Source: Sphingomonadales bacterium (lineage in GTDB: Bacteria > Pseudomonadota > Alphaproteobacteria > Sphingomonadales > Sphingomonadaceae). From it: a stretch of 64,000 bases of DNA. Both the position numbers and the translations under genes were made by a program. The notes below the pieces were generated by a model. It made no database searches, was not told the DNA's origin, and saw only the letters and a program-made list of their open reading frames with translations. The DNA is taken from the NCBI GenBank assembly GCA_027486415.1, contig JAIXPC010000011.1, forward strand, positions 479,411 to 543,410, given 5' to 3'. Of this stretch, positions 53,976 through 64,000 are shown one piece after another. The number at the start of each line of letters is the position of its first letter. The first letter of the stretch is position 1.

Positions 53976-55754
53976 ATGAGCATATCGGGGGAAGAGCGGC
54001 CGGTTTTCGGCGTGGCGTCATCATTGGCGGGCCAGTCGTGGGGCTGGCGCGGCGGCCTTGCGCCGGGCGGCGATCCCACGGGGCGCGCCGATGATGAACT
54101 GCTGCACCACCTGTTCCGCACCCGCGGCGGCGAGGCGCAGGATTTTCCGCGCCTGAAATCCCCCACCCTGCGCGACTGGCTGCCCGATCCGGCGATCTTT
54201 GCCGACATGGAGCGCGCCGCCGAACGCATTGCCGACGCGGTGAAGCGCGAGGAACTGATCGTCGTCTATGGCGATTACGATGTCGATGGTGCGACGTCGG
54301 CGGCGGTGATGATCCGTTATCTGCGTGCCGTGGGCGGCAAGGTTGGCCATTATATCCCGGATCGTCTGCTGGAAGGCTATGGCCCATCGGCCGAAGCGCT
54401 GGTGGCGCTGCGCCAGGCCGGTGCCGATCTGGTCATCACCGTCGATTGCGGCACGCAGGGCTTTGCCGCGCTGGAAGCGGCGCGCGCCGAGGGGCTGGAC
54501 GTGATCGTGGTCGATCACCACAAGGCCGGCACGGCGTTGCCGCCCGCGGTCGCCTTGGTCAATCCCAACCGGCTGGATGAAGCCGCCGCTGCTGCTGCGC
54601 ACGGCCATCTGGCGGCAGTGGGCGTTGCCTTCCTGCTGTGCATCGCGCTCAACCGCCTGCTGCGGGCGCGAGGCCATTTCGCGCACCGCGATGAACCCAA
54701 CCTGATGGAACTGATCGACCTTGTTGCGCTGGGCACGGTCGCCGACGTGGCGGCGCTGCGCGGGCTCAATCGCGCCTTTGTCACGCAGGGCCTGAAGGTG
54801 ATGGCCCGGCGGGCCAATATCGGCATCGCGGCGCTGTGCGACGCGGCGCGCCTGTCACGCGCGCCGGTGTGCCGCGATCTGGGCTTTGCGCTGGGGCCGC
54901 GCGTCAATGCCGGCGGGCGGGTGGGCAAGGCCGATCTGGGCGTGCGGCTGCTCACCACTCATGATGCCGCCGAAGCCGCGCAGATCGCCGCCGAGTTGGA
55001 CCGGCTGAACCAGGAACGCCGGGCCATTGAAACCGCCGTCTGCGATGCCGCGATGGCGAACGCCGCGGCGGCAGCGGGCTGCACCGTGGTGGCCGGCGAC
55101 GGCTGGCATCCCGGTGTGATCGGCATCGTGGCAAGCCGGCTGAAGGAACGGCTGGGCCGCCCGGCCATCGTGATTGCGGTGGGCGAAGACGGCGTTGCCA
55201 AGGGATCGGGGCGCAGCATCACTGGCGTTGATCTGGGGGCAGCGGTGCTGGCCGCCAAGGATCATGGCCTGCTGGTGGCGGGCGGCGGCCATGCCATGGC
55301 AGCCGGCCTGACGGTGGCGGCGGACGGCATCGCGGCGCTGACGCAGTTCCTGGATGAACGGCTGGCCGATCAGGTGGCGGCGGCAACGGCAACCCGCGGG
55401 CTTTCGATCGACGTGGCGGTGGCGCCGCGCGGGCTGAATGCCGGTCTTGTCGACGTGCTGGAAACCGCCGGGCCCTATGGCCAGGGCTGGCCGCAGCCAC
55501 GCGTGGCCGCCGGACCATTCACCATCGTCGATCGCCGCATCGTTGGCGAAAATCATCTGCGCCTCGCCCTTGTCGGCCCGGATGGCGGGCGGGTGAAGGC
55601 GATGGCGTGGCGGCACGGTGACAGCGAGTTCGGCGCGGCACTGCAGGGCGCCGGGCGGCGGCCGCTTCATGTCGCCGGGCGGGTCAAGCGCGACGATTGG
55701 GCCGGCGGAAATGCCGTTGAAATGGAATTGGACGACGCGGCTTTTGCCGATTGA
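53976..55754 (+). CDS. recJ: Single-strand DNA-specific exonuclease RecJ
   Basis: 5'-3' exonuclease of RecF-pathway recombination and mismatch repair, 592 residues. The DHH-family motifs VVYGDYDVDG (97-105) and VVDHHKAG (179-185) with metal-binding aspartates and histidines are intact; the DHHA1 domain contains GVIGIVASRLKERLGRP and GGGHAMAAGLTV. The last 90 residues form the OB fold-like end. It ends 79 bases before tRNA-Glu. Confidence 0.95.
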   Translation: MSISGEERPVFGVASSLAGQSWGWRGGLAPGGDPTGRADDELLHHLFRTRGGEAQDFPRLKSPTLRDWLPDPAIFADMERAAERIADAVKREELIVVYGDYDVDGATSAAVMIRYLRAVGGKVGHYIPDRLLEGYGPSAEALVALRQAGADLVITVDCGTQGFAALEAARAEGLDVIVVDHHKAGTALPPAVALVNPNRLDEAAAAAAHGHLAAVGVAFLLCIALNRLLRARGHFAHRDEPNLMELIDLVALGTVADVAALRGLNRAFVTQGLKVMARRANIGIAALCDAARLSRAPVCRDLGFALGPRVNAGGRVGKADLGVRLLTTHDAAEAAQIAAELDRLNQERRAIETAVCDAAMANAAAAAGCTVVAGDGWHPGVIGIVASRLKERLGRPAIVIAVGEDGVAKGSGRSITGVDLGAAVLAAKDHGLLVAGGGHAMAAGLTVAADGIAALTQFLDERLADQVAAATATRGLSIDVAVAPRGLNAGLVDVLETAGPYGQGWPQPRVAAGPFTIVDRRIVGENHLRLALVGPDGGRVKAMAWRHGDSEFGAALQGAGRRPLHVAGRVKRDDWAGGNAVEMELDDAAFAD

Positions 55755-55833
55755 TGCACTTATCCACGTAAAAAGCGCAAATTGGCGGTTGACGTCGGGA
55801 GCCGCGCCCAATAACAGGCGGCCTCCCGCTGAT

Positions 55834-55909
55834 GGCCCCTTCGTCTAGCGGTCTAGGACGTCGCCCTTTCACGGCGAAAACACGGGTTCGAGTCCCGTAG
55901 GGGTCACCA
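55834..55909 (+). tRNA. tRNA-Glu (anticodon TTC)
   Basis: 76 bases including encoded CCA. Acceptor stem GGCCCCT with AGGGGTC, anticodon stem GCCC-region closing loop CTTTCAC with anticodon TTC, and T-arm ACGGG-TTCGAGT-CCCGT. It reads Glu GAA/GAG. A terminator follows at once. Confidence 0.97.
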
Positions 55910-55914
55910 TCTTG

Positions 55915-55942
55915 AAAAGCCGGCCTTAGCGCCGGCTTTTTT
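55915..55942 (+). terminator. Intrinsic terminator after tRNA-Glu
   Basis: Stem AAAAGCCGGC / GCCGGCTTTT with a CTTAGC loop, followed by more T (55937-55942). Confidence 0.92.
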
Positions 55943-56005
55943 CGTTTGAACGCGCGGCAATCGCCCACACTGGCGTCAAGTCGTCCGAACCGGCATGGGC
56001 TGTCC

Positions 56006-57340
56006 ATGCTCCCCACCCGCCCCCGCACCGTCCCGTCATCCCGCCTGTCGCGGCTGGCAGGGTTTGGCCGGCTGGCGGGCGGGATTGCCGGCAACGTGAT
56101 CGGCGGCGGTGCGCGCGACGTGCTGAAGGGCCAGCGGCCCGATCTGGCCAATCTGCTGCTCACCCCCGCCAATGCCAAGCGGCTGGCCGATGAACTGGCG
56201 CGGCTGCGCGGTGCGGCGATGAAGCTGGGGCAACTGATTTCGATGGACGGCGGCGAGGTGCTGCCGCGCGAGTTGGCCGATATCCTGGCGCGGCTGCGGG
56301 CGGAGGCTGATCCGATGCCGGAAAAGCAGCTGGAACAGGCGCTGGTGGCAGCGTGGGGGCCGGATTGGCGGGCGCAATTCCAGCGTTTCGATGCTGTGCC
56401 GATTGCGGCGGCCTCCATCGGGCAGGTGCACCGGGCGGTGGCGCTGGACGGGCGCGATCTGGCCATCAAGGTGCAATATCCGGGGGTTGCGGCCAGCATC
56501 GATGCCGATGTCGACAACGTCGCGACGCTGGTGAAGCTGTCGGGGCTGGTGCCGGCCGGCTTTGCCATCGATCCGCTGCTGGCCGAAGCCAAGCGCCAGT
56601 TGCACGAGGAAGCCGATTACGCCCGCGAGGGCGCGATGCTGGCGCGGTTCGGGGCGCTGGCGGCGGACTGGGCCGACGTGGTGGTGCCGCAGTTCGCTGC
56701 AGACCTGTCGCGCCCCACCATCCTGGCCATGGGCCATGTGAAGGGCGTCGCCATCGACAAGATCGCCGCCCTGCCCCAGGCCGAGCGCGACCGGGTGATG
56801 ACCCTGATGCTGCGCATTCTGATGGCGGAATTGTTCGATTGGGGCGTGATGCAGACCGATCCGAACTTTGCCAATTATCGTTACGATCTGGGATCGGGGA
56901 AACTGGTGCTGCTGGATTTCGGCGCGGCGCGCGAGGTGCCGGCCGCGGTGAGCAATGGCTATCGCGCGCTGCTGGCGGCGGGGCTGGCGGGTGACGATGA
57001 CGGATTGCTCGCCGCGATGGCCGGCATCGGCATCCTGCCCGAAAATGCGCCGGCAGCGATGACCGACACCATCCTGGCCATGGCCCGCGACGGCTTTGCG
57101 CCGCTCAGGATGGACGGTGCGTTCGATTTCGGGGCGGGCGGGCTGGCCGGCAATCTGAAGGACCAGTCGACAACGCTGATCGGCCAGCGCGAGCATTTCA
57201 CCGCGCCGCCGCCCGATATCCTGTTCATCCAGCGCAAGATTGCCGGCATGTATCTGCTGGCGGCGCGGCTGAAGGCACGGGTGGATGTGGCGGCGCTGGT
57301 GCGGCCCTACACGGCGGGCGGCACGGCGATCGCGGCCTGA
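56006..57340 (+). CDS. ABC1/UbiB-family atypical kinase
   Basis: 444 residues, ADCK/COQ8-like. The KxGQ motif is MKLGQLISMDG, the Ala-rich loop AAASIGQVHRA replaces the usual G-loop, and the catalytic Asp-Asn pair and DFG-like metal site are in QTDPNFANY and LLDFGAAR. Members support ubiquinone biosynthesis or lipid handling. ATG 56006 (MLPTRPR) is chosen; the frame is open to 55946, which falls next to the tRNA terminator. Confidence 0.9.
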   Translation: MLPTRPRTVPSSRLSRLAGFGRLAGGIAGNVIGGGARDVLKGQRPDLANLLLTPANAKRLADELARLRGAAMKLGQLISMDGGEVLPRELADILARLRAEADPMPEKQLEQALVAAWGPDWRAQFQRFDAVPIAAASIGQVHRAVALDGRDLAIKVQYPGVAASIDADVDNVATLVKLSGLVPAGFAIDPLLAEAKRQLHEEADYAREGAMLARFGALAADWADVVVPQFAADLSRPTILAMGHVKGVAIDKIAALPQAERDRVMTLMLRILMAELFDWGVMQTDPNFANYRYDLGSGKLVLLDFGAAREVPAAVSNGYRALLAAGLAGDDDGLLAAMAGIGILPENAPAAMTDTILAMARDGFAPLRMDGAFDFGAGGLAGNLKDQSTTLIGQREHFTAPPPDILFIQRKIAGMYLLAARLKARVDVAALVRPYTAGGTAIAA

Positions 57341-57414
57341 CTATCTTACCTTGACAATACAGTTCGGCTTTGGCCAACCTTGGTCCAACATCACCGGGAC
57401 CAAGGGGAATCTCC

Positions 57415-58152
57415 ATGCGAATCGCAAGCCTCGCGCTGGCCGCGTTGCTGTCGGCTGGGCTGTCGGCTGGCAGCGCCGCCGCACAGACGCCGACGGCCGC
57501 CGACATCGTGGCGAAGAATCTGGCAGCGCGCGGCGGCGCGGCGGCGCTGGCCGGGCTGAAGAGCCTGACGCTGGACGGCAAGCTGGTCTTCCCCGGCGGC
57601 TTTGAACTGACCTATCACGAGGTGCGCGCGGCCGGCGGCTTGCGTGTCGAAGCGGCGTTGCAGGGCCTGACGCTGACCACGGCCTATGACGGCAAGGCGG
57701 CGTGGCGCATCAACCCGTTCGAAGGCCGCAAGGATGCCGAGCGCATGACCGATGACGAGGCGCGCAGCCTGGCCGACAGCGCCAGCATCGCCGGCGTGCT
57801 GCAATCGGCCGCCAGCGAAGGTGCCGCCGTCACCTATCTCGGCCGTGAGGATTTCGACGGCACCGACTGTTACAAGCTGAAGGTGGCGCAGAAGGATGGC
57901 GACGAGTTCGTCTATCTGATCGATCCCGATTCCATGCTGGAAGTGAAGGTGATCGAAACCCGCAGCATCCGCGGCGCGGTGCAGGTGAATGAAACCGAGC
58001 TGGGCGATTACGAGGCCGTGGGCGGCGTGATGGTCCCGATGTCGATCGAAAGCGGGCCGCAGGGTTCCAGCCAGCGCCAGCGCGTCATCATCGCCAAGGC
58101 GACGGCCAATGCCGACGCGCCTGCCAGCCTGTTCGCCCAGCCGGGCAAGTGA
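57415..58152 (+). CDS. Periplasmic LolA-like protein
   Basis: 245 residues with a signal peptide cleaved near AAAQ (about 25). The fold pattern resembles the LolA/LppX or outer-membrane lipoprotein-sorting proteins (GFELTYHEVRAAGGLRVEA, TAYDGKAAW, DCYKLKVAQKDGDEFVYLIDPDSML). It is probably a lipid-binding periplasmic protein. It ends 14 bases before the BNR protein start, so they are co-transcribed. Confidence 0.75.
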   Translation: MRIASLALAALLSAGLSAGSAAAQTPTAADIVAKNLAARGGAAALAGLKSLTLDGKLVFPGGFELTYHEVRAAGGLRVEAALQGLTLTTAYDGKAAWRINPFEGRKDAERMTDDEARSLADSASIAGVLQSAASEGAAVTYLGREDFDGTDCYKLKVAQKDGDEFVYLIDPDSMLEVKVIETRSIRGAVQVNETELGDYEAVGGVMVPMSIESGPQGSSQRQRVIIAKATANADAPASLFAQPGK

Positions 58153-58166
58153 AGGGACACGCCAAA

Positions 58167-61393
<3,227 letters not shown>

Positions 61394-61397
<4 letters not shown>

Positions 61398-63376
61398 CGA
61401 TCCGCCTGCTGGCGCTGGCGGCGGCAGCGGTGGCGGCCCCTGTGGCAGCACAGGCCGTCACCGATCCGCGCCCGGAACCGCGCCAGGAACCCGGCCTGCC
61501 GTCGGAAGCGCTGATCACCGTCACCGCGCCGGCCGCGCCCGGCCGCGTGTTCAGCCCCGGCGTCGGCCTGACGGGCGAGGCGCTGCTCGACCGGCAGCCG
61601 CGCAGCATTGCCGAGGCACTGCGCGGCCTGCCCGGCGTGTCGATCCGGCCCAATTCACGCGGCGAAAGCGTGGTGCGGGTGCGCGGCAGCGAGGAGCGCC
61701 AGACGCAGGTGTTCCTGGATGGCGCGCCGCTGGCGGTGCCGTGGGATGGCCGCATCGATCTGGGGCTGGTGCCGGCGGGCATCATCGGCAGCCTCAATGT
61801 CCGCAAGGGTGCCGGCGCGATCGAATATGGCGCCAATGCCGTTGCCGGTGTGCTCGATCTGCAGACGCGGGACGAAGGGGCCGTGGGCCAGGCGCAGCTG
61901 GGCAGTTTCGGCCTCACCAACCTGTCGGCAGCCGCGGTCGTGCCGCTGGGCGGCACCCGCCTCACCCTTGGCGCGGCCCACCAGGCGCAGGGCGCGGCCG
62001 CGGTGGCGCGGCTGTCGGCCCTGCCCTTTTCGCAGCCCGTCAGTGACCGGCGATTGAACACGGATCTCAACGCCACCAGCCTTTATGCCGGCATCGGCGG
62101 CGAGACTGGCGCGCTCGACTGGCGGGCCAGCCTGCTCCACATCGACGCACGGCGCGGCATTGCGCCGGAATCGGATCGCAATCCCGCCGTCGCCGCGCCG
62201 CGCTACTGGCGCTATCCGGATTGGACCCTGACGCAAGCGCAGGTGGCGCTGGAACTGGCGCTGGGCGATGGCGCCAGCGCCCGGGCGACGCTCTGGCGGC
62301 AATGGTTCGGCCAGGCCATCGATGCGTTTCGCGACGCCAGCTACACCACGCTCCGGGCGCGGGAAGGCAATGATGACGACACGCTGGGCGGGCGTCTCAC
62401 CCTTGGCCACAGGCTTGGCCCCACCCGCCTGCGCTGGAGCCTGTCAGGCCAGATCGCCGATCATCTGCAGACCGATACCGCCTTCCCGCCCGGCCTCACG
62501 CCGGCCGCGCTGGCCTATCGCCAGACGCTGGTTTCGGGCGGGGTGGAAGCCGATGTGCCGCTGGGCGGCGGCAATGCCCTCACCCTTGGCCTTGGCTATG
62601 TCCAGAGCGCCAATCCGCGCACGGGCGACAAGCCGGCGCAGCCGGTGACCGGCGCTGCCACCTTCTCGGCGGCGCTGCGTACCCTGCCCGCCGACGGCGT
62701 CACCCTCACCGTCTCCGCCGGCCGCCGCAACCGCTTCCCGTCGGCACGGGAATTGTTTGGCGAGGCGCTGGGGCGCTTTCTGGCCAACCCCGGCCTGGCC
62801 CCCGAACAGGCATGGCTGACGGATGCCGAACTGCAATGGCAGCACGGCGCGCTGACCGTCACCCTGAACCCCTTCTGGCAGCGCGGGCTGGGCACCATCG
62901 GCCAGCGCATCGTGCGGGTCGGCAATGCCAGCCTGCGCCAGCGGTTCAACCAGGCCGCCACCACCAGCTATGGCATCGATGCGGCGGTGCAGGTGAAGCT
63001 GGACGCGCATCTGACGCTGGAGTTCACCGGCACCGCGCTCGACGCCAGCGACAGCCTGGGCCAGCCCCTGGTGCAGCGCCCCGCCAACGAGGTGATGGCC
63101 GCGATCGACTGGGCCCCGCGCGAGGCGCTCGACCTGCGCGCCGAGGTGCGCCGTGTCGGCCCGGCGCGCGATCTGGCCCCCGATGGCACGCTGGTGCGCC
63201 TGTCACCGGGCACCGAGATCAACCTGCGCGCTCGTCTGCCCGTGGCGCGTGTCGGCGCGGCGCCGGTGGCACTGACGGCGGCAGTGGACAATCTCGCCAA
63301 TGCGCTGGTCACGCCGCAACCGGGCCTGCCCCTGCCGGGGCGAACGTTGCGCTTTGGCATCATGGTGGGCGGCTGA
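61394..63376 (+). CDS. TonB-dependent receptor (BtuB/small-type)
   Basis: 660 residues, shorter than the receptor at 21010. GTG start overlapping the preceding stop; signal peptide to VAAQA. The plug contains LRGLPGVSIRPNSRGESVVRVRGSE and TQVFLDGAPLAV; the barrel ends in a hydrophobic LRFGIMVGG, with no terminal Phe, which is unusual. Ligand unknown; vitamin, metal complex or oligosaccharide are all possible. A GC-rich hairpin follows. Confidence 0.85.
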
Positions 63377-63423
63377 TTCTGCGGGGTTGAGAGGGGGGCG
63401 CAAAGCCTTTATAGGCTCCTGCG

Positions 63424-63449
63424 AAGGCGGCTTCCGATTGGGCCGCCTT
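63424..63449 (+). terminator. Hairpin after the second TonB receptor, possible terminator
   Basis: AAGGCGGC / GCCGCCTT stem with a ten-base loop, followed only by TCTG, 47 bases after the stop. A terminator is likely but its T tail is weak. Confidence 0.5.
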
Positions 63450-63512
63450 TCTGCGTTGCCGGCGCCCGCAACCCGACGCCGCAAGTGGTGTGACCACAAG
63501 GAACGAGAGACG

Positions 63513-64000
63513 ATGACGATCAGCCCGCTCATGCCCGTTTATGGCCGGTGCGAGGTTGCGCCGGTGCGAGGCGACGGCTGCTATCTGTATGACGCCGAGG
63601 GCCGCGAGTGGCTGGACATGGCCAGCGGCATCGCAGTCAACTGCCTTGGCCACGGCCACCCTCACCTGGTGGAGGCGATCCAGCGCCAGGCCGCGACGCT
63701 GATGCACACGTCCAACCTCTACAAGGCGCCGGCGCAGGAGCATCTGGCCCAGCGGCTGGTGGAGCTGACCTTTGCCGATACGGTGTTCTTCACCAACAGC
63801 GGCGCCGAGGCCGTGGAATGTTCGGTCAAGACGGCGCGCGCCTATCATTACGCCCACGGCAATCCGCACAAGCACCGCATCATCACCTTTTCCAACGCCT
63901 TTCACGGCCGCACGCTGGCGACCATCTCGGCGACCGACCAGGAAAAGCTGCGCAAGGGTTTCGAGCCGCTGCCCAACTGGTTCCATGTCGTGCCGTTCGA
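63513..64000 (+). CDS. argD: Acetylornithine aminotransferase, N-terminal part
   Basis: PLP enzyme of arginine (and lysine) synthesis. Visible from MTISPLMPVYGRCEV, with the substrate-binding DMASGIAVNCLGHGHP, and the PLP-phosphate site NSGAEAVECSVKTAR and NAFHGRT. The active-site lysine lies beyond the window edge. The ATG at 63513 has AAGGAACGAGAG upstream. The gene runs off the right end. Confidence 0.93.
   Translation, partial: MTISPLMPVYGRCEVAPVRGDGCYLYDAEGREWLDMASGIAVNCLGHGHPHLVEAIQRQAATLMHTSNLYKAPAQEHLAQRLVELTFADTVFFTNSGAEAVECSVKTARAYHYAHGNPHKHRIITFSNAFHGRTLATISATDQEKLRKGFEPLPNWFHVVPF

Overview
The window is GC-rich chromosomal DNA from an alphaproteobacterium, most likely a sphingomonad (order Sphingomonadales). 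The evidence is a GcrA cell-cycle regulator, the sucCDAB and sdhCDAB clusters with alphaproteobacterial gene order, sphingomonad-style TonB-dependent receptors, class I PHA synthase, an MdtB/C-like RND pump, and the strong GC bias of third codon positions. Nothing in it looks like a plasmid, prophage or CRISPR locus. I cannot name the genus from the sequence alone.

Layout. 1-8548 (minus strand) is a TCA-cycle block: mdh, sucC, sucD, sucA and sucB (cut by the window edge), preceded by zapE and a hotdog thioesterase. 8590-12549 is a small surface-polysaccharide group: a GT2 glycosyltransferase, a secreted parallel beta-helix protein and an O-antigen-ligase-like polymerase. 12674-16123 is sdhC-sdhD-sdhA-sdhB. 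16226-20836 holds a DUF1330 protein, a cytochrome P450 with an alpha/beta hydrolase, and on the opposite strand a tightly coupled GNAT / phosphotransferase / DUF6285 unit. 21010-24699 is a TonB-dependent receptor followed by pnuC and a NadR-type kinase, a probable nicotinamide riboside uptake and salvage locus. Then come an SDR, purA, two tandem nuclease-DUF1294 membrane proteins, glutathione reductase and a class II DAHP synthase.

31993-36934 carries a large subtilase with calcium-binding loops and an RTX-like tail, an SDR plus enoyl-CoA hydratase pair, and a low-GC GIY-YIG gene. 37473-41782 is an RND efflux pump with its adaptor, followed by an ABC-2 permease, gcrA and a Baeyer-Villiger-type monooxygenase. 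45382-48222 is a single-chain MmeI-like restriction-modification enzyme bracketed by inverted dispersed repeats. Next are phaC, a small unannotated peptide gene with its own terminator, alaC-like aminotransferase, hom, glpX, recJ, tRNA-Glu and an ABC1/UbiB kinase. The right end is a secreted-protein operon (LolA-like protein, BNR propeller protein, TonB receptor) and the start of argD.

Most genes are core metabolism: the suc/mdh and sdh clusters together encode five consecutive TCA-cycle steps. The best candidates for new biology are the tandem SNase-DUF1294 proteins (one apparently catalytically dead), the MmeI-like enzyme with a compositionally foreign target-recognition segment and flanking inverted repeats, the 25-residue peptide gene at 50183, the TonB receptor/PnuC/kinase locus, and the BNR protein that is translationally coupled to a TonB receptor. 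Functions are assigned from motifs and family resemblance read by eye; no database search was run.
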